From Tuctoria greenei (lineage: Eukaryota; Streptophyta; Magnoliopsida; Poales; Poaceae): a DNA stretch of 64,000 nucleotides. Below the pieces are notes generated by a model. That model did no database searches, was not told the DNA's origin, and was given only the letters and a program-made list of their open reading frames with translations. The stretch covers positions 86,494,942 through 86,558,941 of the forward strand of contig JAYESD010000004.1 of the NCBI GenBank assembly GCA_036927565.1, given 5' to 3'. Numbering within the stretch: the stretch's first letter is position 1; each line of letters begins with the position of its first letter. Of this stretch, positions 21,472 to 32,703 are shown piece after piece. A program made the position numbers and the translations under genes.

Positions 21472-22642
21472 TGATATGCCCACGCCGACCACACCATCAA
21501 GTATACCAACTACATCAAGCAAGATGGAACAATCATCAAGTCAAGCTGCACCAGCTCATGTTTTCGATGGACCAATTACTCGTAGCCGAGCTAAACAGCT
21601 ACAACAAGAGGTGCACGCGCTACTTTGTGAAATTCCATTTATTAATGAGAATTATATACTTCCTAAATTGTACATGTTTCTATTACTCAGGTTCACCAAG
21701 GAGGATGACAAGGACACGCCAAAACTGAACCAGAGAGGAGAACTACGTCGAACCAGTCCGGCCTGGCAGAACTGTTATGAAGAAACAGTCATATCTCTTG
21801 ATTCATAGAAGCTGTGAAGGTCCATGAGTACTTGTTGGAAAGGTGTTGAAGTCAACTTTTTAATGCCACTAAGTGCCGAGTGCTTTAGAGCTCCCAGCTT
21901 TGCAGCCGAGTGCTTTTGGTGCAGACTGTTCAGAAGATCAACAGTCAGCCTGATATCCAAGTTTTCGTGAGAAACTGTATCACTCTACAATATTTCGTGA
22001 AGCATGCTACACATTGTGTGAAAGGTTATCAAATTATCTTTCCAACGCATCTGGTCCCATGTCTTTTGGATGTCCCTAGGTGGAGTTATGATTAAAACAC
22101 TGAAGACCACTCAAAAGGCCAGAAGACATGCGGGAAATTGATGACCATTGCATGAATGATCAAGCCAGTTGACCTTCCACCTTCCCACGTGGCTTTTTCA
22201 GTTCACATCTATTTTTAGACTAGTTGTTGGTATAAATACCCATCTTTTGTAAGCCAAGAAGGACTTTTGATGAATTAAGGTTATTCCAGTGATATTTGCA
22301 GCCGAGCTGCTTGAGTGTCTTACTCAACCCTTGTTCTTCCTTGTTCTTCTTGAACTTGTGGATAGATCTCTCTGAGATCCACTAATTCGTGCTCTGCGGG
22401 TTCCAGTACGGTTGCCCCGTCTTGTGTGGATTAGCTCCGATTGTGGTTCTGCGGTCGTTCGGAGATCGAGTCGAAGTCTTCGCGGTTTTCGGTGTCTCTC
22501 TCCCCGTTGCTTGGTCGCATCCAACCTTGGTCAGGTATAAAGCTAGTTATCCGTGCTGTTTCTACAGCAAGTTATCTTGTTTGTGAACCTCCTGTCGTGA
22601 AGATCGGGCCACCCTTCGCCGAACCAAATTTGTTGCATATCA
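21472..22642 (+). repeat. Gypsy-2 5' LTR
   Basis: 1171 bases, about 96-97% identical by eye to 28049-29218. A TATA box (tataaata) is at 22231. The first part is coding-like: the frame for DGPITRSRAKQLQQEV is open here as in the 3' LTR. Confidence 0.95.
22231..22238 (+). promoter_or_regulatory. TATA box of Gypsy-2 5' LTR
   Basis: The sequence tataaata is conserved at 28808 in the 3' LTR. It probably sets the U3/R boundary about 30 bases downstream. Confidence 0.65.
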
Positions 22643-22644
22643 TA

Positions 22645-22657
22645 TGGTAATCAGAGC
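22645..22657 (+). other. Primer binding site of Gypsy-2
   Basis: tggtaatcagagc, the tRNA-Met type site with one inserted A, two bases after the LTR end. Confidence 0.75.
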
Positions 22658-23371
22658 TATCGTTGTCACGGTAGGTTCATTTTTTTTATCACCCACCCTC
22701 CCACCCTTTTTCAATCTGTTACATTTCTCACCATCCACATATTCATCCTTGTGTTTATCTTTTACATATATTTGTTTGTACTATAGTCCAAAGCCTAAAA
22801 AAAATACCTATAGCCCTTTTGACGGTACTGTTATCTTGTGTGTGTGTTCTTCCAAATGCTCGTCACCACCGTTTACCTATATCTTTTGTAATCAGCACCC
22901 CTGTTAGTGTTATAGAAAAAAAGAAAGAAAGAATACAGTAAAAAAGAGAGCACAAGTGAAAAGATTCTGAAGAATTTTGTGTTACGGTTGGTTGTTGAAA
23001 TTTTCAGTTTTCATATCCAAGTTGGTGGTAATCTTGATAGCAGCAAAAAAAAATTCTTTTGAGCACATCTTTTTTCACTTGATTGGCAGTACCGTAGCCC
23101 TCCTTATTCAGCCACCTATGGCTCCACCAAAAACCTGAACCGGGACTTTCGATTTGTACTCCTTACAGCCTCTTTACCACCTCCGCTGAAGTTGTCACAC
23201 CAGCACCATCACAGCTCTTGAGATCAGACAAGAACTTGGGTAAGTAAGAGGTGAGATCGAGTGTGTCCACATATATATCTTTTTTCTTGCTGCTCCTAAC
23301 ATGGCAGACTCAGATTTAAGTGTCCATGGTGGACACCATGGTGACAGGGAACCCCTGTCTCACGGGATGAG
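22658..23371 (+). other. Gypsy-2 untranslated leader
   Basis: About 700 bases between the primer binding site and gag. Pyrimidine-rich, then AT-rich, with no gene seen. Confidence 0.5.
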
Positions 23372-24688
23372 ATGCGTCGCATGGCTGATTCACTCATGGA
23401 GGCCATGGGTAGGCTCCTTTATGAGCGTCTTCCCGCTGCTGGAGGACGTCGCGTATGTCGTGATCAAGAGGACCGTCATCGAGAGGAGCGCGGTGATGAG
23501 AATTCTGGTTTCGGCCATGGATTCAATCACTTCGGAGATGGCCCTAACAGATCTGCTGGTGGTCGCCATGCTGATTTTAATAATTACCATGGTGGGCGTC
23601 GTGCACATAGGCACAATGCTGATGGTCGCCTCGTGCATTTTGAAGACGAAGAGTTTGAAGATCAAGATCATGAAGAAGGATCTCATGATGATGAAAATCC
23701 TTTCGGTCAAGAAGGTAGGTTTGATTGGCGTCATCATCGCCGGCCTGCTGATTTTGAAGAAAGGGAATACCATCGCGATCGACGTCCTCATGACAACCCA
23801 GATAACATCGCTCATGTCAAATTGAGTATTCCAAAGTTTACTGGAAAGGAGAATCCTGATGAATTTCTTGAATGTGCTGAGCAGTGTGATCAAATATTCC
23901 GAGTACATAATCTTTCATCTCAGCGCCGTGTGAATCTTGCTTCGGTGGAATTCTCTGGATACGCTCTCACTTGGTGGAACCAAGTGCAGGAGAATCAACG
24001 TGATTTGGGACGTGGATATATCAATACATGGGAGGAGATGAAGCAAGTGATGAGAAGGCGATTCGTGCCATCTAGCTATCAGCGTGATCTCAGGAACCGG
24101 TTGCAAATGTTAAAGCAAGGGAAGAGATCAGTTGATGAGTATTTCAAGGAGATGGAGCTGCTGTTGGTGCGGGCGGGAATAAGAGAAGATGCAGAGTCAA
24201 CAATGGCAAGATTTCTAGGAGGTCTTAATGAAGAAATTTCTGGTTTTGTGGAGATGTTTCCATATCGTACATTGCAGGATCTTGTTGACCAATCTATGCG
24301 AACAGAGAAAAAGATTCAGCAAGAGTCACGTCGAAAATCTTATGGCAGTTATTCTATTGCTGCCCCATGGCGCAAACAGCAGTCAAGTACTTCCTATGGT
24401 GGTGGACAATCTCAAGGGGCTGCAGCCAAGTCTTCTCAATCATTTGTTCCATCAAAGATGGCAGCCTCCACCGCGTCATCACCAACAGCTCAGCAGCGAC
24501 CCGCTGCAAGTTCAGCAGCCCACAGCAATGTCTCGGGAGCTACATCTTCTTCTGGAAGCAGAGAAATTGTATGCCATAAATGCCACGGCCGTGGGCACAT
24601 TGCTGCCCAATGCCCAAGCAAGAGGACCATGTTGTTGAATGAGAAAGGTGAATGGGAATCCGAGAGTGATCCGGAAGATGCTGGATAG
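23372..24688 (+). CDS. gag: Gypsy-2 gag, full-length open frame
   Basis: 438 residues without a stop. The N-terminus is rich in Arg, Asp, Glu and His (a DRHREERGDE-type stretch). The retrotransposon gag core runs from about residue 155 to 320, with IPKFTGKENPDEFLE, YALTWWNQV, TWEEMKQVMRRRFVP and MARFLGGLNEEI. It is followed by a Ser/Gln/Ala-rich linker and a zinc knuckle CX2CX4HX4C (CHKCHGRGHIAAQC) near residues 401-414. It would form the particle and bind RNA in the cytoplasm. The start at MRRMADSLMEAMG is the first ATG in the frame that fits. It is the only long undamaged retroelement gene in the window. Pol overlaps in another frame. Confidence 0.88.
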   Translation: MRRMADSLMEAMGRLLYERLPAAGGRRVCRDQEDRHREERGDENSGFGHGFNHFGDGPNRSAGGRHADFNNYHGGRRAHRHNADGRLVHFEDEEFEDQDHEEGSHDDENPFGQEGRFDWRHHRRPADFEEREYHRDRRPHDNPDNIAHVKLSIPKFTGKENPDEFLECAEQCDQIFRVHNLSSQRRVNLASVEFSGYALTWWNQVQENQRDLGRGYINTWEEMKQVMRRRFVPSSYQRDLRNRLQMLKQGKRSVDEYFKEMELLLVRAGIREDAESTMARFLGGLNEEISGFVEMFPYRTLQDLVDQSMRTEKKIQQESRRKSYGSYSIAAPWRKQQSSTSYGGGQSQGAAAKSSQSFVPSKMAASTASSPTAQQRPAASSAAHSNVSGATSSSGSREIVCHKCHGRGHIAAQCPSKRTMLLNEKGEWESESDPEDAG

Positions 24689-27600
24689 ATATGTGATGAA
24701 GAAATTGAGGAGGAAGGGAATACGATCCAGCCTGGAGAAGGAGAACATAATTGCTTTATTTCTCTACGGAGTGCTTAGTGTAACAGCAGAAAAGGAAGAC
24801 AACGGGCAGCGACATAATTTGTTCCATACCCGTGGACTAATCGAAGATAAGGTGTGTCGCATCATCGTTGATAATGGCAGCTGCAACAATATTGCTAGCC
24901 AAGAATTGGTGGACAGATTGGGACTGAAACCACGGCGTCATCCAAGACCATACAAGATGCAGTGGCTTAATGATTGTGGTGCGCTATGTGCCAGTCATAC
25001 TGTGACTGTACCATTCTCTGTTGGTAAATACAATGATCATGTGGAGTGCGACGTGGTGCCTATGCAAGCCTGCCAGCTTCTGCTCGGTCGACCATGGCTA
25101 TATGATCGTGATGTCCAGATTTTTGGAAGGACCAACAAGCTGTCTTTTTGTACAATGGAGAGCAAATTTCCTTGCTTCCTTTGACACTAGAAGAAATTTT
25201 GAAGGATGATATCAGGAAAAAACAGCGCGAGAGCGAGCACCACTTGCGAGTGAGCCACAAAAATAGTAATGAATAGTGTCCACAGCCAAATCAAACCCCA
25301 CAACTGCAAGGAACCCAGAAACCAGGAAAAGAGGGTTTAGTAATGATGTCTAGGAAGGGGGATATCAAAGCATTGAGTGAACCCGATGCCATGTTCTTTG
25401 TACTTATGTACAAGGACACTTTTCTTTCTACTAATGCCTTACCCTCTACCCCGCCGAGTACTCTTTTGAATGTCTTGCAGGAATATGAAGATGTCTTTCC
25501 GGACGAAGTACCACCAGGACTGCCACCTAAGAGAGGGATCGAGCATCAAATTGACTTGGTTCCTAGTGCGTCACTTCCGAACAGGGCTGCATACCGCACC
25601 AACCCAGAGGAGACAAAAGAAATTCAGCGACAAGTTTAGGAATTGATGAAAAAAGGGTATGTACAGGAAAGTCTTTCCCCTTGTGCTATCCGTGTTTTTT
25701 TAGTGCCTAAGAAAGATGGGTCTTGGAGACTATGTGTGGATTGCCGTGCAATTAACAACATCACAGTAAGATATAGGCATCCCATTCCTCGCTTAGATGA
25801 TATGCTTGATGAACTTAGTGGTGCTAATTTTTTCACTAAAATTGATTTAAGAAGTGGCTATCATCAGATTCGTATGAGAGAAGGAGATGAGTGAAAAACA
25901 GCCTTTAAAACAAAATTTTGATTGTATGAATGGTTAGTGATGCCCTTCGGTTTAACCAATGCACCTAGTACTTTTATGCGATTAATAAATCATGTGCTTA
26001 GAACATTCATTGGTAAATTTGTTGTGGTTTATTTTGATGACATCCAAATCTACAGCAAGACTCTTGAAGAACATGTTGCACATATCCAGAGCGTACTTGT
26101 TGTCCCGCGTAAACAAAAATTGTATGCTATCCTTGAGAAGTGCACCTTCTGCACCGACAAGGTAGTTTTCCTTGGTTTTGTTGTTTCAGGACAAGGCGTG
26201 GAGGTGGATGTTGAGAAAGTCAAGGCTGTACACGAATGGAGGCCCCCACAGAACGTGAGCCAAGTGAGAAGCTTCCTTGGACTTGTTGGTTTCTACCGGC
26301 GCTTCGTGAAAGATTTCAGCACGATCGCTGCTCCAATCAATGAGCTGACCAAGAAAGATGTACCTTTCAAATGGGGAGAAGCAGAACAAAAGGCTTTTGA
26401 AGAATTAAAGAGGAAGCTCACAACATCCCCAGTCCTTGCAGTTCCAGATTTCAACAAGACATTTGAAATTGAATGTGATGCAAGTGAAGTTGGGATTGGA
26501 GGCGTGCTGATGCAAGAAAAGAGACCAATTGCATTCTTCAGTGAAAAGCTAAGTGGTCCAACTTTGAATTATTCAGTTTATGATAAAGAGTTATATGCTC
26601 TCGTTCGGAGTTTGGAAACTTGGCAACACTACCTTTATCCTAAAGAATTTGTAATACATTCAGACCATGAATCATTGAAACATATTAAGGGACAACTAAA
26701 ACTGAATAAACGACATGCTAAGTGGAGTGAATTTATTGAGTTCTTTCCTTATATTGTCAAACATAAGAAAGGTCAAGACAATATTGTAGCTGATGCTTTA
26801 TCTCGACGTCATGCTTTGCTCACACAACTTGATGCTAGAATTCTCGGATGGGAAATTATAAAGGAAGTATATGCCACTGATTTGTACTTTGCTGAACCAT
26901 ATGCCAAGTTCTGTAATGGCAAAGGATGGGAAAAGTATCATGTGCATGATGGATTTTTATTTCGCACTAACAAACTTTGTATTCCAGATTGCTCTGTTCG
27001 ACTTTTACTCGTGCAGGAAGCTCGTGCAGGTGGACTTATGGGCCATTTTGGAGCCAAGAAGACGGAGCAAGTGCTGGCTGACCATTTCTTTTGGCCAAAA
27101 ATGCAACGAGATGTAGAGAGACATGTTCTTTGCTGCAAAAACTGCCACAAAGCTAAGTCTCGTCTGAACCCTCATGGTTTATATACTCCCCTTCCTATTC
27201 CTAATGCACCTTGGGAGGATATTTCAATGGATTTTGTTCTTGGTTTACCACGGACCAATGGGGGAAGGTATTCAATTTTTGTCGTGGTTGATCGTTTCAG
27301 CAAAATGGCACATTTTATTCCTTGCCACTAGAGCGACGATGCTTCCCGTATTGCTGAATTATTTTTCAGGGAAATCGTACGACTACATGGAATGCCACGT
27401 ACCATTGTGTCGGATCGTGACACCAAGTTCTTGAGCTACTTTTGGAAGACATTGTGGGGCAAACTTGGGACAAGACTGTTGTTCTCCACAACATGTCATC
27501 CACAAACGGACGGCCAAACTGAAGTTGTGAATCGAACACTATCAATGTTGCTCTGAGATGTCCTTAAGAAGAACCTGAAACTATGGGAAGAAAGCTTGCC

Positions 27601-28385
27601 ACATGTTGAGTTTGCATACAATAGGGCAGTACACTCAACCACTAGATTTTGTCCATTTGAAATTGTATATGGATTCACACCCACTGCTCCCATAGATCTT
27701 TTGTCTTTACCCATGTAGGAACGTATGAACTTCGATGCAAGCAAGCGAGCTGAATTTGTCAAGAACATTCATGATAGGGCTCGAGCCAATATTGAAAAGA
27801 TGACCAAGAAGTATGAGAAGCACGCTAACAAGGGTCGCAGGAAGGTGTTGTTCGAACCAGGGGACTTGGTTTGGGTGCACCTTCGAAAGGATCGTTTTCC
27901 AGAGCTGCGCAAGAACAAGTTGCAACACCGGGCTGACGGACCATTCAAAGTTCTGCGCATGGTGTAAGTACCAGTTTCAATGTGTCCGACCTCTCTCCAT
28001 TCTTTGGATTGGAAGAGTCGAGACGACTCTTTTTCAAGGGGGGGAGGATGATATGCCCACACCGACCACACCATCAAGTATACCAACTACATCAAGAAAG
28101 ATGGAACAATCATCAAGTCAAGCTGCACCAGCTCATGTTTTCGATGGACCAATTACTCGTAGCCGAGCTAAACAGCTACAACAAGAGGTGCACGCGCTAC
28201 TTTGTGAAATTCCATTTATTAATGAGAATTATATACTTCCTAAATCGTATATGTTTCTATTACTCAGGTTCACCAAGGAGGATGACAAGGACATGCCAAG
28301 ACTGAACCAGAGAGGAGAACTACGTCAAACCAGTTCGGTCTGGCAGAACTGTCATGAAGAAACAGTCATATCTCTTGATTCATAA
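24689..28385 (+). pseudogene. pol: Gypsy-2 pol remnant, reading into the 3' LTR
   Basis: Protease region to about 25184 (IIVDNGSCNN). A frameshift near 25175 and a stop near 25278 follow. RT and RNase H cover 25343-26900, with FTKIDLRSGYHQIR, VVYFDDIQIYS and FEIECDASEVGIGGV. Integrase runs to about 27960, with an HHCC finger, DFVLGLPR, VSDRDTKF and TEVVN. In-frame stops lie at 25637-25639 and 25892-25894, just before 25922, at 27329-27331, and near 27556 and 27716. The last part is in a shifted frame. It crosses the polypurine tract and LTR boundary (FQGGEDDMPTP) and encodes DGPITRSRAKQLQQEVHALL before a stop at 28385. Active-site residues are mostly present but the gene is dead. Confidence 0.88.
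28036..28048 (+). other. Polypurine tract of Gypsy-2
   Basis: aagggggggagga immediately before the 3' LTR start. It lies inside the open frame that continues into the LTR. Confidence 0.85.
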
Positions 28386-29218
28386 AAGCTGTGAATGTCC
28401 ATGAGTACTTGTTGGAAAGGTATTGAAGTCAACTTTTTAATGCCACTAAGTGCCGAGTGCTTTAGAGCTCCCAACTTGGCAGCCGAGTGCTTTTGGTGCA
28501 GACTGTTCAGAAGATCAACAGCCAGCCTGATATCCAAGTTTTCGTGAGAAACTGTATCACTCTACAATATTTCGTGAAGCATGCTACACATTGTGTGAAA
28601 GGTTACCAAATTATCTTTCCAACGCATCTGGTCCCATGTCTTTTGGATGTCCCTAGGTGGAGTTATGATTAAAACACTGAAGACCACTCAAAAGGCCAGA
28701 AGACATGCGGGAAATTGATGACCATTGCATGAATGATCAAGCCAGTTGGCCTTCCACCTTCCCACGTGGCTTTTTCAGTTCACATCTATTTTTAGACTAG
28801 TTGTTGGTATAAATACCCCTCTTTTGTAAGCCAAGAAGGACTTTTGATGAATTATGATTATTCCAATGATATTTGCAGCCGAGCTGCTTGAGTGTCTTAC
28901 TCAACCCTTGTTCTTCCTTGTTCTTCTTGAACTTGTGGAGAGATCTCTCTGAAGTCCAATAATTTGTGCTCTGCGGGTTCCAGTACGGCTGCCCCGTCTT
29001 GTGTGGATTAGCTCCAGTTGTGGTTCTGCGGTCATTCGGAGATCGAGTCGAAGTCTTCGCGATTTTGGTGTCTTTCTCCCCGTCGCTTGGTCGCATCCAA
29101 CCTTGGTCAGGTATAAAGCTAGTTATCCGTGTTGTTTCTACAGCAAGTTATCTTGTTCGTGAACCTCCTGTCGTGAAGATCGGGCCACCCTTCGCCGAAC
29201 CAAATTCGGTGCATATCA
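28049..29218 (+). repeat. Gypsy-2 3' LTR
   Basis: 1170 bases, TGATAT...ATATCA, followed by the target duplication GAGCC. It carries the TATA box at 28808 and the final pol codons in its first 337 bases. Confidence 0.95.
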
Positions 29219-29223
29219 GAGCC

Positions 29224-29781
29224 TCTCATCAATTAGACCATGTACTTCTTGGACCATTGAAACCCAGATCAGCCAAGTTGCAAATATCAAGGCACCTTCG
29301 AAATTGATCCATTTGGGCCTCATTTCTTTTTCTAGCACCATAGTATTTATTATGGAGCAGCACCTCATTGAAATCCCCACAACACATCCATGGACCATTC
29401 CATCCATTATGTAAACGCTGAAGCATTTCCCAAAATAATGGACGGAGTTCATGTCAGGGTTCTCCATAAACAAAAGTTGTACGCCATGGTACACCAGAGG
29501 CCATAGAAATCGTAGTATCAATAAAATGCTTATTGGAAGCACATAGAGACACGGATAGGGTTCTTTCCAGAATAGCACTAATCCTCCACTATAGCCTTCA
29601 CAACTTACTGCAAGTGATCCTGTAAAACCCAATGACAACATGAAATTTCTTGCAGTAGTATCCTTTAATTTTGATTCTGATAAAAACAGGATACTGGTTC
29701 TATATAATTTCCCTAACTAGCGAAGTTCACGAACTGTCGCGTCTGACCCGGCCCACAACAGTTCCAGGCTAAAAGACTCAT
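29224..29781 (-). pseudogene. LINE-1 ORF2 N-terminus (endonuclease), broken
   Basis: Starts at about 29781 (MSLLAWNC-type start, plant L1 APE endonuclease). The frame includes MLSLGFTGSLAVSCEGYSGG and then decays through frameshifts. The rest of ORF2 lies in fragments B and A and stops at 10828, so the RT is absent. Confidence 0.65.
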
Positions 29782-30597
29782 TGCGTGCGGAAGGGCTGCA
29801 TAGCAGCCTCCGCCTGATCCGCCGATCTTGGAGTGGAACTTTTCATCTTTTTTCTTGTTTCAGTACTATATTCACGAATACATTCCATATCCTGAGTCTT
29901 TTCTTTATCAATGACCATTAAAGTACCGAGTTTTTGATCATATGATTGCTCATGATTGGTCATTTCTTTCTGTAGTGGTACTTTAGCTTTTTTTTCCTGT
30001 TATGTTTGGCAAAGTGCCTTCCATTTCAACATTTTTCCCTTTGTTGATGTTATCTGTTTCATAACTATTAGTGTAGCAGATATTTGCACTATTATTTCCA
30101 GCCTCGTCCACATGTTTTGCGACCTGATTTTTGTTCTGATATTTTCCTATAGGATCAGCAGCATGTGAAGTAGTACCATCGCAAGACTTAGGGTTATTTG
30201 GTTAGTACTGCATGATTAGTACTGCATATTTTCCAACTTTCCACGGAGAACCTTCCAAGACATAATTCCATTCATCCATGGAAGAGAATTCAGCAATAAA
30301 CAAATTGTCACCAACAGAGTTGGAAATTTAACCATTCGGATTTCTCCATGCTGGTCTCAATGGAGCCATAATTGTATTTAGATGAAGAGTATTTGGTGCC
30401 AGAAATTTTCCAACAATAGCACGATCTGGATCAATTAATAGTAGTTCATCTAAGTCGTCCATGACCACTGCTGCAGATTCAGTAGACGTCAATTTTAGAC
30501 GTGCCATCATTCCTTCCATATGAGCCTCCCTTCCATCTACCACATGACTGCTTGAAACAGCATCAAGTTTCTTCTTGCCTTTGTTCATTTTTTCCAT
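29782..30597 (-). pseudogene. LINE-1 ORF1 remnant
   Basis: The nucleic acid-binding ORF1 of a plant L1 element. The N-terminus from 30597 reads MEKMNKGKKKLDAV and includes VGKFLAPNTLHLNTIMAPLR, typical of DUF4283-type ORF1 proteins. A deletion at about 30200-30235 removes the DUF4283 core and zinc knuckle that LINE-2 keeps. Non-functional. Confidence 0.7.
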
Positions 30598-31270
30598 CTT
30601 CAGAAACAGGCGCTCAGAAAAGTTCTTGAAACTCGTATCAGAGAGTATGCACTTTACAAATGTTAGGCTTTCAAGAAAACTGAAACAAGAAAATGCACCC
30701 AGGAATGAATCAATGAGTGTAAATTCCAGATGGCAGAAACAGTAGCAGTTACTATTTGAAGAACACCAGCAACAGCTGTGCGCCCAGGATGAAAGAACCA
30801 GTAATTGCTAAGTAACTGCCATGCGCCTAGATGAATGAAACTTCAATTTCAAGTATCAAATGTTGAAGAACAGTAGCAGTTTACTTGCGACTGAAAATCA
30901 CAACTCGAGAAACCACCAAACTGCTATGCACCCAAGATGAACTTGAAACAAGGCACCCAGTAATGATGTGCCAGTACAGTTCCAATCAAGGGACCATGTT
31001 GATAATAAATCATGGTGAAAGACGGTCACAAGAATCTCCAGAAACTCGGAACAGAACAACCACTTACCACTTTTCAATGAAGAAAGGAGGAGCAGTTATG
31101 CCAATCTTGATGTCCTGGAGAAAAAATTTTGTGAAAAGATCATTGAAGTGAGATGCGTCGATCACAAGGAGTCCCGGCCGAGGAATCGACGATCACCGGA
31201 GCACATCGAAGCCTTGGTGTGGACAGCGGAGTGCCAGTCGCCCTCTCTTCCTTGGGAGGGAGGGGGCGCA

Positions 31271-32550
31271 CACAGTTCACAATACCAACCAAATGGCTTA
31301 ACTATAAATTAATGAGCATGTATAAGATGAGATCTAAGCATAGGACTTGGGAGATCTAAGCAAGAATGTATGATGGACTGGGTTGGATTGTTATGGTGGT
31401 TTCGCTTGCTTTAGATCTAAGGAATTCGTGGAGCGACCATCCATGATTTACAGTGTCATCACAAGGCCAAGTATGGGTGCGGCATAGCTAAATAGTTAGG
31501 TGTGCTGCTGGTATTGTATGGACCATTGGATGGTGCGAGTAATGAGAGTTGAGAAGGGTTACCCTAGGACCGCATGACACATAAGGGGGCCCGTGGGTGG
31601 GAGAATGGAGATTCAAGCCTGCTAGTGAAACTTTAGTGGGTCCGTACATGCTAGTAGTCCATTTGTAAAAGCTATTTTGTGATATCTTGGTCACACACCA
31701 AAGGAAGTGTGAGACGGCATAAGGGAGGTGTTTAGTCACCAAAAGGTGATGAAATCACAAACATGTGGGTAAAGCTGTACAACCTCTGCAGAGTGTTAAA
31801 AACTATCATGATAGTTGTGCTCCCGTTTATGAGCAACCTGGACCCTCACATGATTAGAGGGAACTTGGTAATTGGGATGGGTTGGTATTGGATATGGGTT
31901 GAGTTGTGACAAATAGACATGGTTAATGATGATGGTAAGAATTTGGTATTCAGATAAATAATTATTGATGGATGTGATATAATGGTAAATGATGGTATTG
32001 GACTCATAATTGGTAATTATTTGGGACATGATGGGATTAATTCACATAGACATTGTAGGATGCTTTTTACATGTTTTAAATGTACTTTTCAGCAAATAGC
32101 CATTGTTTATTATCATTCCTTGTTTAAGCTACATGTTATTATTTTCCCACACTTGTTGAGTGCGACATGTGCTCACCCTTGCAATTCCCCTACCAACAGT
32201 TTCAGGTGATTTTTGGGAGTATCCTGAAGATAATGCGGAGTACCAGGTTGTGTGCTGCCAACAACTTTCCTGTGGAACGCTTGGAGCCGCGCTATCTCCC
32301 ATTTTCTTAGATGCTTAGCTTAATTCTTAGATTATTTCCGCTGCATTAGTTTCAGATTCTATTAGTAATAATGATCATTAGAGTTGTAATTTGAGGATTT
32401 TTTGAACATTCTAATAAAACTAGCTTTTTAATTAATTTTTGATGTGGTAATTTTTTGTATATCATTTGTGATGCACTCGTGTATGTGTGTTGAATGTCTT
32501 GGGTACACATATGTGTTGCACTTGCTTCATTTTCAGAACCGGGTGTCACA
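31271..32550 (+). repeat. Gypsy-3 5' LTR, 3' portion
   Basis: Noncoding, ends gggtgtcaca directly before a perfect PBS. The left part is missing at the LINE-1 junction. It contains gggtaaagctgtacaacctc, a stretch I associate with Tekay-type LTRs. Confidence 0.75.
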
Positions 32551-32553
32551 AAT

Positions 32554-32565
32554 TGGTATCAGAGC
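32554..32565 (+). other. Primer binding site of Gypsy-3
   Basis: TGGTATCAGAGC, an exact 12-base match to the initiator tRNA-Met type site. Confidence 0.92.
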
Positions 32566-32703
32566 GAGGTTTGACCGTAGGATGCAACCTAGATAGAATG
32601 GACACTTTAGAGCACATATGAACACTCAAGAATAGTCGAGGTTTGTTTGGTGTGCTGATTTGCTATGTAATGCTTGCTTGTGTGCTTGTGGGCTTAGTAG
32701 AGG

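Larger units (their letters stand above)
21472..29218 (+). mobile_element. Gypsy-2: CRM-like Ty3/gypsy element with two full LTRs
   Basis: Both LTRs start TGATAT and end ATATCA. They are flanked by the 5-bp duplication GAGCC (21467-21471 and 29219-29223), inserted in LINE-1; LINE-2 has GAGAC at the empty site. Internal order is PBS, gag, protease, RT, RNase H, integrase and PPT. The gag and protease motifs (DNGSCNN, QWLNDCG, LLLGRPW) and the coding of a C-terminal motif inside the 3' LTR suggest the CRM lineage of chromoviruses; this is inference. By-eye alignment of the LTRs gives about 39 differences in 1171 bases. Confidence 0.95.
29224..31270 (-). mobile_element. LINE-1 fragment C: endonuclease start, ORF1 and 5' UTR
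   Basis: Continues from fragment B after Gypsy-2. It matches LINE-2 58115-59094 and then 59578-59808, with a deletion of about 480 bases of ORF1 relative to LINE-2 at 30200-30235. LINE-1 extends past the truncated end of LINE-2: ORF1 begins at about 30597, and a further 670 bases up to about 31270 look like a 5' UTR (GC-rich at its far end). The right boundary is placed where Tekay-type LTR sequence begins and is approximate. Confidence 0.8.

Noticed and set aside
23301..23908. Hydrophobic ORFs of about 170 residues on both strands overlapping gag
   Set aside because: They are shadows of the gag frame, which has clear domains.
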